DNA of 64,000 nucleotides from Deltaproteobacteria bacterium (GTDB taxonomy: Bacteria > Myxococcota_A > UBA796 > UBA2385): contig JAGYJW010000028.1 of the NCBI GenBank assembly GCA_018401435.1, positions 27,349 to 91,348 on the forward strand. The letters run 5' to 3'. Positions 45,659 through 54,927 of the stretch are shown one piece after another; position 1 is the first letter of the stretch; every line of letters begins with the position of its first letter. The notes below the pieces were generated by a model. The model was not told the origin of the DNA and did not search any database. It saw nothing but the letters and a program-made list of their open reading frames with translations. Made by a program: the position numbers and the translations under genes.

Positions 45659-46237
45659 ATGGCCATCCTCAAAGTCGCCCGCCTCGGGCACCCCATCCTC
45701 CGCCGCGTCGCGGACCCCGTCCCCCCCCACGCCATCGGCTCGGCCGAGGTGCAGCGCGTCATCGCGGATCTCATCGAGACCTGCACAGACTACGACGGGG
45801 CAGGGCTCGCGGCGCCGCAGGTCCACATCTCCCTGCGCATCGTCGTCCTGTCCTTGGGAGGCGGCCCGCTGCAGGTCTGGGTCAACCCGGTGCTGACCCC
45901 CCTGACCGACGACCTCGCCGAGACCTGGGAGGGCTGCTTGTCGGTGCCGGGGCTGCGGGGGCGCGTGCGACGGCCAGCCGCGGTCGAAGTTCATGCATTC
46001 GACGAGAACGGCGACGAGCTGCACCTTCACCTCCGCGGATTTCCCGCAGTCGTCGCCCAGCACGAGTGCGACCACCTGGACGGGACCCTTTATGTGGACA
46101 AGGTAGAGCCACACAGCCTCAGCTTCCTCGAAGAATTCCGCCGCTACGGGCGCTTCGACGAAGACGAGGAGCTGGATGAGGCGGCCGACGACGGCGGTCT
46201 GGACGCAAGCGATGAGTCGGACTTCGAGGAGGGCTGA
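45659..46237 (+). CDS. def: Peptide deformylase
   Basis: 192 residues from ATG 45659 (a GTG two codons earlier is possible). Removes the formyl group from nascent proteins. All three motifs are present: GAGLAAPQ, EGCLSVPG (metal Cys) and QHECDHLDG (HExxH). Residues ~165-192 form an acidic tail (DEDEELDEAADD) not needed for catalysis. Its stop overlaps the next start by one base (TGATG at 46235-46239). Confidence 0.96.
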   Translation: MAILKVARLGHPILRRVADPVPPHAIGSAEVQRVIADLIETCTDYDGAGLAAPQVHISLRIVVLSLGGGPLQVWVNPVLTPLTDDLAETWEGCLSVPGLRGRVRRPAAVEVHAFDENGDELHLHLRGFPAVVAQHECDHLDGTLYVDKVEPHSLSFLEEFRRYGRFDEDEELDEAADDGGLDASDESDFEEG

Positions 46238-47502
46238 TGGGATGGTTCGCGAAGCTGCTGGGACGGTCGCCGGAGCAGCGCCTGGCCAAGGCCCGCCAAT
46301 ACCTGGCCGATGGGGAGTTCAACGAGGCCCGCGCCGAGCTGGATGATCTGGACCACCCAGACGCGGCCTTCCTGGCAGAGAAGGCCCGCCAGGGGCTTGT
46401 TGTCATCAATCTGGAGGAGGCCACGGCCCGCTTCCGGGCGGGAGACTTCGACGGGGGCAACGAGCACCTGCAGCTGGCCGGCAGCTTTGGGGCCACCGCC
46501 TCGCAGCTGCGGGAGATTCGAGCCGTGGCCCGGGAGCGACGGGCCGAACAAGAGGCCGAAGCCGCCGCACAGGCCGCAGAGCCCACCCTGCCCGAAGGCA
46601 CCGACCCGCTGTGGGCTTTGCCCCCTGATGATCCGCGCCTGCGCTACGCCTTGCTGCTGGAAGGCTGGCCCGATGATCTGCGCGAGCGCCTCGCCAGGCT
46701 CGGCCCCGACTTCGCGCGCCTGGTGATGATGATCGAAGAGGGGGACGCCGCCGCCGTGGTGCAGTCCATGGGGCCCTTCGTCGCGAAGGATCCCGTCGCC
46801 CGCTACGAGCGCGCCCGGGCCGCCTTGCAGGTCAACCTGCTGCCCCAGGCGGCCAGCGACCTGCTCACCTTTGGCGATCAGATCGGGCACCAGCGCATCG
46901 GCAATGGCCACACCGCCATCACCCTGGCCCAGGTGCTGTCCGGGCTGGGACGTGGAGACGAGGCCCTCGCCCTCATCGACCGCCAGATCGCCAGCGGCGA
47001 CAAGGAGCTGGGCCTGAAGGGCGTGCGGGTGAGCCTGCTGGAGGCCACCGGCAAGCTGACCGAGGCCGAGACCGCCGCCCTGACCCTGCTGAAGGAGGCC
47101 CCCAAGGACCAGGGCCTCTACCGGCTGCTCGCCCGGGTGCGGGTGGCCCTGGGCAACCGCGGGGGCGCCACGCAGGCGCTGGAGGGCAGCCTGGCCCACA
47201 CCTGCTCCAGCCCGGGCAAGTGCGGCAACCAGCCCTTTGATGTGCAGGGCGCCCGAATGCTGGCCAGCCTCTACCTTGAAGACCGCGCCCAGCCCGAGCG
47301 GGTTGCGGCGCTGCTGCGCGAGCTGGGCCAGCATGTGCAGGAGCCCGCCTGGGAGGACCGCTACCTGTCCGCCTTGCGCGCCCGCAACGACGGGCTGCCA
47401 GGGGTAGACCGGCTGGCCGGGCTGCTGCGCCAGGAGCTTCGGCCCGGAGACCCGCGCCTGCGGCTGGTGGAGCGGGCCTTCCCCGAGGCGGTCGCCGGCT
47501 GA
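46237..47502 (+). CDS. TPR-repeat protein, cytoplasmic
   Basis: 421 residues, starting on the last base of def. No signal peptide; an N-terminal amphipathic start (MGWFAKLLGRSPEQRLAKAR) and helical repeats throughout (ARQYLADGEFNEARAELDDL, QVLSGLGRGDEALALIDRQI, LLARVRVALGNRGGATQALE). A Cys pair (HTCSSPGKCGNQP) near residue 325 stands out. Probably a protein-protein scaffold; co-transcription with def does not itself define a role. Confidence 0.75.
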   Translation: MGWFAKLLGRSPEQRLAKARQYLADGEFNEARAELDDLDHPDAAFLAEKARQGLVVINLEEATARFRAGDFDGGNEHLQLAGSFGATASQLREIRAVARERRAEQEAEAAAQAAEPTLPEGTDPLWALPPDDPRLRYALLLEGWPDDLRERLARLGPDFARLVMMIEEGDAAAVVQSMGPFVAKDPVARYERARAALQVNLLPQAASDLLTFGDQIGHQRIGNGHTAITLAQVLSGLGRGDEALALIDRQIASGDKELGLKGVRVSLLEATGKLTEAETAALTLLKEAPKDQGLYRLLARVRVALGNRGGATQALEGSLAHTCSSPGKCGNQPFDVQGARMLASLYLEDRAQPERVAALLRELGQHVQEPAWEDRYLSALRARNDGLPGVDRLAGLLRQELRPGDPRLRLVERAFPEAVAG

Positions 47503-47522
47503 AGGCCGGCTGCGGCCCTCAG
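47499..47522. terminator. Shared hairpin between two convergent genes
   Basis: CTGA-A-GGCCG, loop GCTG, CGGCC-C-TCAG: a 10-bp stem with one mismatch that contains both convergent stop codons. A likely bidirectional transcription end, though it has no U-tract on either strand. Confidence 0.4.
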
Positions 47523-48223
47523 CGGGTGGCCACCACAACCAGGCTGCCTGCCTCGCGGTAGCGCAGGTAGTCGGCGTAGCTGGGCCAGAAGGGGCTGGCT
47601 TTGTGCGCGTCAGGGGCCGTGAGGGGCCGGGGATCCACCACCTGCCGGGCCTGGACCTGGCGCCAGCCGGCGGCCCGCGCCATGGCCACCAGGCCGGCGG
47701 TGGACAGCAGGTGCACGTCCACATCCAGGGCGGACACCCAGGCGTGGCTGCCCGGGTTCTCCAGGTAGAGGTCGATCATCAGGCCCAGGCGCGCGCCGGG
47801 TGCTGCGACCCGCGCCCACTCGGCCAGAGAGGCGGCCGGATCGGGCTGATAGTAGAGGCTTTCCACGCTGAGAATATGCGTGAGTACCCCATCTTCGAGG
47901 GGGAGCGATGAGGCTTCCGCCACCTCGAAGCGCTGGCGGGCGTCGCCCGCTGCAAAGGCGCGCGCCCGGCTCACCATCTCGGCCGACACGTCGACCCCCA
48001 TGCCCCAGCCGGCCCCGCGCTCGATCAACAGGCGCAGGGCCCAGCCATTGCCGCAGCCCACGTCCAGCACCGCGCTGTCGCCATCCAGGAGCCAGTCCTG
48101 GATGGCGGCCTGGGTGCCGGGCAGGTGGCCATCGGCCATGCGCTCGGCCCGCCCCGCGAGGGCCCACCGATCGAATTCGGCAGCCGCGCGGGCGGGATCC
48201 GGGCGCTGGGGCAGAGGCTTCAC
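47519..48223 (-). CDS. SAM-dependent methyltransferase (class I)
   Basis: 234 residues from GTG 48223, four bases after the ssb stop, so expressed with ssb. Motif I AVLDVGCGNGWALRLL, GVDVSAEMVSRARAFA, ILSVESLYYQPDPAASLAEW and VAAPGARLGLMIDLYLENPG mark a class I small-molecule-type methyltransferase. Substrate unknown. The upstream open frame is the antisense-free shadow of the ssb Gly tail and was excluded. Confidence 0.85.
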   Translation of the reverse strand: MKPLPQRPDPARAAAEFDRWALAGRAERMADGHLPGTQAAIQDWLLDGDSAVLDVGCGNGWALRLLIERGAGWGMGVDVSAEMVSRARAFAAGDARQRFEVAEASSLPLEDGVLTHILSVESLYYQPDPAASLAEWARVAAPGARLGLMIDLYLENPGSHAWVSALDVDVHLLSTAGLVAMARAAGWRQVQARQVVDPRPLTAPDAHKASPFWPSYADYLRYREAGSLVVVATR

Positions 48224-48227
48224 CGAC

Positions 48228-48740
<513 letters not shown>

Positions 48741-48773
48741 ATGTGCTCCAGTGTCGTCGTCGTCTTCGAGGGG

Positions 48774-49634
48774 TCAGAGGCCGGAACCCAGAATCGGCGC
48801 ATAGCGGCCGGCATCCGCCAGCGCCGCGACCCAGGCGGTCCAAGCGGCTTCGGTCTCGCTGTCGAGAGGGCCGAGGCCGGCGCAGACGCGCAGGTCATCT
48901 GTGACATAAGCGGGGTTGTCCTCGCTATAGTCGTCCGGTCCGTAGAAGTGGATCCCGAAGTTGTCGGGAGAGAAGAAGGTGTCGCGCTGGGCGGTGCCGC
49001 CGTAGACGGCGTAGAGCCCGTCGCCGGGGAAGCCCGCGCCGTCGCGGGTGGGGGCCATGGCGTCGTGGGCAGCCTCGTCGAGCACGGCCCAGGAGGAACG
49101 CACCAGGAAGTCACGACCGCCCGTGGCGCTGACGCATTCGGGATAGGCGCCCTGGGGTGAGGGGCTGAAGGCCTCGCCGTCGCAGACGGCCTGCCGGTAC
49201 TCGTCGCCAAAGGGGAAGCGCAGGTTGTCGGGCCCCGCGGCCGCAGCCAGCAGCTCGGATACGGTACAGAGCCGGCGCCCATAGTCGGGCAGGAGGGCGT
49301 CCAGGGCCTCGACCTGTCCGATGTTGAGGCCGTCCCGCATCCAGGCGCCCCCCAGGGTGCCGGGCAAGGGGATCAGCCCCATGCAGGTGCCGTCCAGCTG
49401 CACATCGTATTGGGGGATGACGGTGCCGGGGTAGCTGTCGAAGGCGCTGGCGCGTGTCTCCCCCAAAGATGCCGACAGGCCGGCATCATCGGCCAGCTCG
49501 AACATGCCCGCGGGGCAGTTGGGGGAGGTGCCGGTGCCCGAGGGGTTGGACCCGCCGCCCGTGCCCAGGCCCAGGCTGTCTTCGGACTGACAGCCGGCAA
49601 GGAGCAGGGGGATGAAGGCGAGACGGCGGGGCAT
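48774..49634 (-). CDS. Lipoprotein with a diverged formylglycine-enzyme-like (FGE-sulfatase) domain
   Basis: 286 residues; ATG 49634 with AGAGG upstream; lipobox leader IPLLLAGCQSED and a Gly/Ser/Thr spacer. From ~45 the order GMFELADDAGLSAS, FDSYPGTVIPQYDVQLDGTC, GRRLCTVSELLAAAAGPDNL, FPFGDEYRQAVCDG, GGRDFLVRSSWAVLDEA recalls the C-type-lectin-like fold of FGE/SUMF1-like proteins, but catalytic Cys positions cannot be assigned. A binding rather than catalytic protein is more likely. Function unknown; moderate confidence in the fold. Confidence 0.55.
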   Translation of the reverse strand: MPRRLAFIPLLLAGCQSEDSLGLGTGGGSNPSGTGTSPNCPAGMFELADDAGLSASLGETRASAFDSYPGTVIPQYDVQLDGTCMGLIPLPGTLGGAWMRDGLNIGQVEALDALLPDYGRRLCTVSELLAAAAGPDNLRFPFGDEYRQAVCDGEAFSPSPQGAYPECVSATGGRDFLVRSSWAVLDEAAHDAMAPTRDGAGFPGDGLYAVYGGTAQRDTFFSPDNFGIHFYGPDDYSEDNPAYVTDDLRVCAGLGPLDSETEAAWTAWVAALADAGRYAPILGSGL

Positions 49635-49700
49635 CGGGATCCTCTCAGGTCTTGAATCCCTAATCCGACCGGCGCAGGTTCACCCCCAATCCAGTCGATA

Positions 49701-49740
49701 CGGTCACATTTTGACCGGATGCTTCCCCCCCCGATCGGGG
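49701..49740. terminator. Two small hairpins 3' of copA
   Basis: CGGTCA, 5-nt loop, TGACCG (49701-49717) and the 12-bp palindrome CCCCGATCGGGG (49729-49740) lie in the 107-bp gap next to the copA stop. Possible copA transcription end; no U-tract follows. Confidence 0.35.
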
Positions 49741-49741
49741 A

Positions 49742-51976
49742 TCAGAGCCTGGCCCGCCGCAAGCGCAAGCTGTTGGCCACCACGCTCACGCTGCTCAGCG
49801 CCATCGCGGCGCCGGCGATCATGGGCGACAGGCGGATGCCGAAGGTCGGGTAGAGCACGCCCGCCGCCACGGGGATGGCCAGCAGGTTGTAGATGAAGGC
49901 CCAGCCGAGGTTCTGACGGATGGTCCGCAAGGTGGCCCGAGACAGGGCGATGGCCTCGGGGATGCGGCGCAGATCCGAGCCCACCAGCGTGACCGGGGCC
50001 GCTTCGATCGCGGCGGCGGAGCCCCCTCCCATCGCGATGCCCACATCGGCCGCCGCAAGGGCGGGCGCGTCGTTGATGCCGTCGCCCACCATGGCCACCA
50101 CGGCCCCGCGCGCCTTTCGCAAGGCCGCCACATGGCGGGACTTGTCGCCGGGCAACACCTCGGCATCGTAGTGGCGGATGGCCAGCCGGGCGGCGACGGC
50201 CCGGGCCACGCGCTCGCTGTCGCCGGTGAGCATGCGCAGCTCGACGCCGCGGGCCCGCAGCGCGGCGACGGCTTCGGCGGCTTCGGGCCGCACCGGATCC
50301 GCCAGGGCGGCCGCTCCTTGAAAGACCCCGTCGCGCGCCGCCAGAATGACGGTGGCGCCTTGATCCTCCAACTGGGCCACCTGGGTCTCGTCCAGCGCGA
50401 TCCCCTCCAGCAGCCGGCGGTTCCCCACCAGCCAGGCCGCGCCCGAGACGGTGCCGGTGAGGCCCATTCCCGGGATAATTTCGAGGTGGGTGACCACGGG
50501 GCGTTGCAGCCCAGCGCCCGCCTTGACCAGGGCGCGGGCCAGCGGGTGCTCGCTGTCGGCCTCCAGCGCGGCGAGGGTGGCCAGCAGCCCGTCGGCATCG
50601 ACCCCTTGGGCGGGGATCAGCTCGGTCAGCCGGAAGTTGCCCTCGGTCAGCGTGCCCGTCTTGTCCACGGCCACGATGTCGACGGCGTGCAGGCGCTCCA
50701 GGGCGCTGGCGTCCCGGAAGAGGATGCCGCGCTGGCCGGCCCGACCCGTACCCACCAGGATGGCTGTGGGCGTGGCCAGCCCCAGGGCACAGGGGCAGGC
50801 GATCACCAGCACCGACACCGCCGCCAGGACCGCGTCGGCCAACGAGGGGCCCAGCGCCATCCACAGGCCAAAGGTGAGGACCGAGAGCACCAGCACCACC
50901 GGCGTAAAGACCGCTGCGACCTGATCCACCAGCCGCTGAATGGGCGGCCGACCGGCCTGGGCCTCGTGCACCTGCCGCGCGATATGGGCCAGCACCGTGT
51001 CCCGACCCGTGGCGGTGGCCCGAAAGCGCAGCACCCCGGCCCCATTCACGGCGCCAGCGGTGATGGCCTGGCCCGGCCCCACCATCACGGGCACGGACTC
51101 ACCGGTGAGCAGGCTGAGATCGAGGGCAGAGCGCCCATCTTCAATGATGCCATCGGCAGCGATTCTCGCGCCCGGGCGGGCCAGCACCAGGTCGCCGATG
51201 CGCACATCGGCCGCGTCCACCTCGACCTCCTTGCCGCCCCGCAGCACCTCTGCCCTGGGGGGCGCCAAGGAGAGCAAGGAGCGCACTGCGGCGCCAGCCT
51301 CGCCCTTGGCCCGGCTCTCCAGCCACCGACCGAGCAGGACCAGGGTGACCACCACCGCCGCCGACTCGAAGTAGACCCCACCGCCGGGCAGCCAGTCGGG
51401 CGCCACCGTGGTCACCGCAGACATCAACCAGGCCGCCGCCACGCCAATCGCGACCAGCGTGTTCATATTGGTGGAGCCCGACCGGGCGACCTGCCAGGCG
51501 TCTTCAAAGAAGCGCCTCCCCGCCCCGACCACCACCACCGCCGACAGCACGAGGCTGATCCAGTGGCCCGGGTGCCAATGCATGAAGAACATGCCGAGAA
51601 TGAAGACGGGGACGGTGAAGACCGTGGCAAGCACCAGGTCGCCCCGCAGCCCCTGGCGGTCCCGCTCCTGGGCCGCGGCGTGGGCCTCGGACAGGGCGGC
51701 CGGGTCGTCGGTGGCGACGCCTTCGGGCACCACGAAGCCGGCGTGCTCGACCGCCTCGGTCAGGGCCTCTCGGCCCACCTTGCCCGGACGCACCGCCAGG
51801 GTGGCCAGCCCAGTCGCGTAGTTGACCGTCGCGGTGTCCACCCCCTCCACCCGCTCGAGCACCCGCTGCAAGCGGGAGGCGCAAGAGGCGCAGGTCATGC
51901 CTTGAACCGGCAGGTCGAAGCGCACCGCGATCTGCGGGGGGAGGGACGGAGCGGCCGCGGGGGTGGGTTCCTGCAT
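49742..51976 (-). CDS. copA: Copper-translocating P1B-type ATPase
   Basis: 744 residues. One N-terminal heavy-metal-associated domain with GMTCASC (Cys29, Cys32), eight membrane helices, actuator LLTGESVPV, the metal-transport CPC in helix 6 (IACPCALGLATPTAI, about residue 394), phosphorylation DKTGT (about 435), SEHP and hinge MVGDGINDAPAL. CPC with GMTCASC fits Cu+ export (CopA/ATP7 type) at the inner membrane. No CueR/CsoR gene or chaperone is adjacent. Start ATG 51976 has a weak ribosome site. Confidence 0.95.
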   Translation of the reverse strand: MQEPTPAAAPSLPPQIAVRFDLPVQGMTCASCASRLQRVLERVEGVDTATVNYATGLATLAVRPGKVGREALTEAVEHAGFVVPEGVATDDPAALSEAHAAAQERDRQGLRGDLVLATVFTVPVFILGMFFMHWHPGHWISLVLSAVVVVGAGRRFFEDAWQVARSGSTNMNTLVAIGVAAAWLMSAVTTVAPDWLPGGGVYFESAAVVVTLVLLGRWLESRAKGEAGAAVRSLLSLAPPRAEVLRGGKEVEVDAADVRIGDLVLARPGARIAADGIIEDGRSALDLSLLTGESVPVMVGPGQAITAGAVNGAGVLRFRATATGRDTVLAHIARQVHEAQAGRPPIQRLVDQVAAVFTPVVLVLSVLTFGLWMALGPSLADAVLAAVSVLVIACPCALGLATPTAILVGTGRAGQRGILFRDASALERLHAVDIVAVDKTGTLTEGNFRLTELIPAQGVDADGLLATLAALEADSEHPLARALVKAGAGLQRPVVTHLEIIPGMGLTGTVSGAAWLVGNRRLLEGIALDETQVAQLEDQGATVILAARDGVFQGAAALADPVRPEAAEAVAALRARGVELRMLTGDSERVARAVAARLAIRHYDAEVLPGDKSRHVAALRKARGAVVAMVGDGINDAPALAAADVGIAMGGGSAAAIEAAPVTLVGSDLRRIPEAIALSRATLRTIRQNLGWAFIYNLLAIPVAAGVLYPTFGIRLSPMIAGAAMALSSVSVVANSLRLRRARL

Positions 51977-52056
51977 CCAACGAGTGTAGGCCCCGACCGG
52001 GCCGGGTCGAGGGTCCGCCCCCCGATTTCTGGCGCGATCGGCCCAGACCGATCAAG

Positions 52057-53880
52057 ATGGGACAGCCGAGGACCCCCTTGCACCCTGCGACCCTGCTCCC
52101 ATCCGCCCTGCTGGCCACCTTGCTGGCCGCCGACCTGAGCGCCGTCAAGCCCCGCAAGGTGGCCCAGGATGCGGCCATGAGCGTCACGGCTGCCAATGGC
52201 GACGTGGCGGTGGTCACCCACGACGGAGAGCTGTGGGCGGGATCCGGCACCTTGCGAAAGCTGGGCAGCCTGCCTGGGACCGCGGCCGGCCTGCACCTCA
52301 GCGGCGACGTGCTCACCGCCTGGTCGACCGTCCGCACCGGCCTCTGCGTCGAGACCGAGCTGCGACGGGTGTCCACCGACGGCAGCGCCTTTCCCGACCA
52401 GCGGCTGCCCGGCGCGCCCCTGGCCATCTTGCCGGTCAAAGGTGCCCAGGCGCTGCTCTGGCCGGACCGCCTGGACATCCTGCCCAACCAGCCCGGCGCC
52501 GCCCGAAGCATCCCCCTGCCCGCGAGCCCGGCGGTGGGGCTCAGCCTGCACAATGGGCGCCTGCAGGTGGACGCCGCAGACGGCCCCCTGATGGCCGTGG
52601 ACCTGGCCACCGGCTGCCCCGTGGGGCTGGAGGACGACCCCCAGCGCAGCCCGCTGGAGCGGTGGCGGGTGCGCGAGGCCCGGCGGCTCTGCGAGACCCC
52701 GCCCCACCTGCCCGACCCCGTGCGTGCCGAGGCCGAGATCGAGCGCGCGGCCCGGCTCTCCCGCGCGATGATGGACGGCGACACCGAGACCCTGGCCCGC
52801 CTGGGACCCCCGACCTGCGCCGGCATCGAGGCCCAACGGCCCACCGCCAGCGGCCATGCCAGCGCCTTCACCACCCGACGGGAGAAGGCCATCCAGGTGG
52901 CCCGGGACCTCGACCCGGGGCGCGGCTTCATGACCATCTTGCGGGAGCCCGACCCCGCCATGGACCTGGGCCCCTGGGTTTCGGGACCCTTCGCCCCGGC
53001 CTGCGAGGGCCGCCTGATCCTGGCGCCCGAAGACGCCGCAGTGGGCCGCTGGTTGCGCCGCGCATTGGCCGAGGCCGACCGGCTGGGCGCCAGCTGCGCC
53101 GACAATGTGCGGGTGGCCGATCCCGGCGATATCGGTCCCGAGCCCGCCGGCGACGACCCCTCCAAGGTGCTCTATGTGAAGAGCGGAGGCAGCCTGCTGG
53201 GGGTGCGCCAAGGGGCTGTCTCCGCACGCATGGCCCGCCTGGACATCGCGCGCCTCGCGGCGGATGACCCCCTCCACGACCTCGCCCAGGCGCCCGAACT
53301 GACGCCGAGCTGGTCGGTGTCTCCCGGACCCGGCGGCCCCCTCCTGATCGATGTGGACGGCTCCTGGGTGGCCGGAGCGGGGTGGGACCTGGTGCGGGGC
53401 CCGCCCAACGCCATTCGCAAGGAGCGCACGCCCCTGCTGGGCCCGGTCAGCCGCCTGCAGGGGCGCAGCGATGGGCGCTTCGAAGTGGTCGCGGGGGGGC
53501 AGCCCGCGCGGGTGGCCCTCGAAGACCACAGCATCGAATGGATGGAGGCCCTGTCCCCCGATGAACAGCTGCTGCCCATTCCCGACGCGCTGCCGCCCCG
53601 CCCCGAGACCAACCGGGGGCCCTGGCGCATCGTCGGCGAGGGCCGGGTGGGCGCCCGCAGCGACCAGGGCGAGCGGGTGGTCGACCTCGGGCTGCCCATC
53701 TCGCGGCTGATCAACGGTCGGCTGATGAGCGTGCTGGTCACACCCGTCGGCCTGGTGGGCATTGATGGCGCGGGCAAGCTGGCCTGGCGGCTCACCGAGG
53801 TGGACCGCTGGGTGTGGACCGAAGACTTCGTCGTGGGGTCCTCACCCTGGGGCGTTCAGGGCTACCGCCTGCCCTTTTAG
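52057..53880 (+). CDS. Exported protein of unknown function
   Basis: 607 residues from ATG 52057, with TTG 52078 as an alternative that has GAGG upstream; both leave a signal-peptide-like start (LPSALLATLLAADLSA). The sequence alternates beta-strand stretches with WD/PQQ-like spacing (GDVAVVTHDGELWAGSGTLR, GRLQVDAADGPLMAVDLATG, FEVVAGGQPARVALEDHSIE) and a helical middle part, so an exported propeller-like fold is possible but not established. Divergent from copA; its end overlaps the convergent ion-channel gene by 4 nt. Confidence 0.6.
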   Translation: MGQPRTPLHPATLLPSALLATLLAADLSAVKPRKVAQDAAMSVTAANGDVAVVTHDGELWAGSGTLRKLGSLPGTAAGLHLSGDVLTAWSTVRTGLCVETELRRVSTDGSAFPDQRLPGAPLAILPVKGAQALLWPDRLDILPNQPGAARSIPLPASPAVGLSLHNGRLQVDAADGPLMAVDLATGCPVGLEDDPQRSPLERWRVREARRLCETPPHLPDPVRAEAEIERAARLSRAMMDGDTETLARLGPPTCAGIEAQRPTASGHASAFTTRREKAIQVARDLDPGRGFMTILREPDPAMDLGPWVSGPFAPACEGRLILAPEDAAVGRWLRRALAEADRLGASCADNVRVADPGDIGPEPAGDDPSKVLYVKSGGSLLGVRQGAVSARMARLDIARLAADDPLHDLAQAPELTPSWSVSPGPGGPLLIDVDGSWVAGAGWDLVRGPPNAIRKERTPLLGPVSRLQGRSDGRFEVVAGGQPARVALEDHSIEWMEALSPDEQLLPIPDALPPRPETNRGPWRIVGEGRVGARSDQGERVVDLGLPISRLINGRLMSVLVTPVGLVGIDGAGKLAWRLTEVDRWVWTEDFVVGSSPWGVQGYRLPF

Positions 53881-54827
53881 GGCTTGACCTCTACCTTCTC
53901 GCGTTCAGCCAGCCGGGCTTCGAGCAGGCGGCGTTCGCCCTCCTGCTTCTTGAGGCGGGCGGCCAGGGCCTGGATGTCCTCCTGCAGGGCATCCAGCTTT
54001 TCGACCAGCTTGCCGGCGTCGTCGGAGGCCGGCGACCCGCCCATGGCCTCGCGGCGGGAGGCGCGCTCCATCTGCTCGTTCTCGCGCTTGGCCTCGTCCA
54101 TACCGCCCATGATGACGCCGATGAAGAGGTTCAAGATGACCATCGCACCCAGCAGCATGAAGGACACGAAGAAGAGCGCACCAAAGACCGGGTAGGCCGT
54201 GCTCTGGGTGCACAGGGCCTCGTTGCCGCCATAGCCGTAGTTCGCGCAGCCATACATCTGGATGTACATGACGTCGGTCCAGTCTTCACCGGTCACGACG
54301 CGGAAGAGGCTGAGCATGCCGAGGGGCAGGCTGCGGAAGTGGATGGGGTCGTTGGCCCCAAACAGGAAGACCGCCGCCACCGAATAGACATAGAAGAGCA
54401 GGCCCAGCAGCAAGGCGACATAGCCCATGCTGGGGATGCTCTTGAGCAGCGCAGACACGAGGATCTGCAGGCGGGGCAGGGCCCGCACCAGCTTGAGCAC
54501 CCGCAGCAGCCGCGCCAGCCGCAGCACGGCCACATAGCTGGCGTCCACCGGCATGAAGCAGACGGCCACGATGGCGAAGTCGAAGATATTCCACGGGTCG
54601 GCGAAGTAGCGCCAGGGCCGGCTGCCCTCGGCGCCCATCTTGACCACCACCTCTGCCACGAAGATCCAGAGGATCAGCTCGTTGATGATGTGAAGGGGGC
54701 CGCCGAAGGCGTCCACCGCGGAGGGGTAGGTCTCGATGCCCACCACGATGCCCGCGAGGACGATGACCGCGGTCACGAAGTTGTTGAACCAGGCGGCCTG
54801 GCTGGTCTTCTTGAAGAATGCGACCAC
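53877..54827 (-). CDS. One-domain voltage-gated cation channel with TGEDW filter
   Basis: 316 residues from GTG 54827, chosen for GGAG at 54835-54838 and because it gives the compact N-terminus before S1. S1 ~16-33, S2 ~46-64, S3 ~79-96; S4 with charges every third position (R103, R106, R109, K112, R115), S5 ~134-155, pore loop FRVVTGEDWTDVMY with T179-G-E-D-W183, S6 ~216-240, then a charged coiled-coil C-terminus (~243-316) for tetramer assembly as in NaChBac relatives. The NaChBac filter is TLESW; TxEDW is the Cav-type arrangement, so Ca2+ or mixed selectivity is possible. Inner membrane. Confidence 0.88.
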   Translation of the reverse strand: MVAFFKKTSQAAWFNNFVTAVIVLAGIVVGIETYPSAVDAFGGPLHIINELILWIFVAEVVVKMGAEGSRPWRYFADPWNIFDFAIVAVCFMPVDASYVAVLRLARLLRVLKLVRALPRLQILVSALLKSIPSMGYVALLLGLLFYVYSVAAVFLFGANDPIHFRSLPLGMLSLFRVVTGEDWTDVMYIQMYGCANYGYGGNEALCTQSTAYPVFGALFFVSFMLLGAMVILNLFIGVIMGGMDEAKRENEQMERASRREAMGGSPASDDAGKLVEKLDALQEDIQALAARLKKQEGERRLLEARLAEREKVEVKP

Positions 54828-54927
54828 GAGGGGACTCCGATGCAGGCGAGGGGCGACCCTCAACCGCGGCCATCTACTGGTTGCAACCCCGGGTCGTAAA
54901 GCCCTGAAGGAGGCATTTTGACGACTT

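Noticed and set aside
54864..54927. AAGGAGG followed by TTG on the plus strand near 54908-54921
   Set aside because: The frame that follows is antisense to the unknown minus-strand gene and Arg-rich with no protein character.
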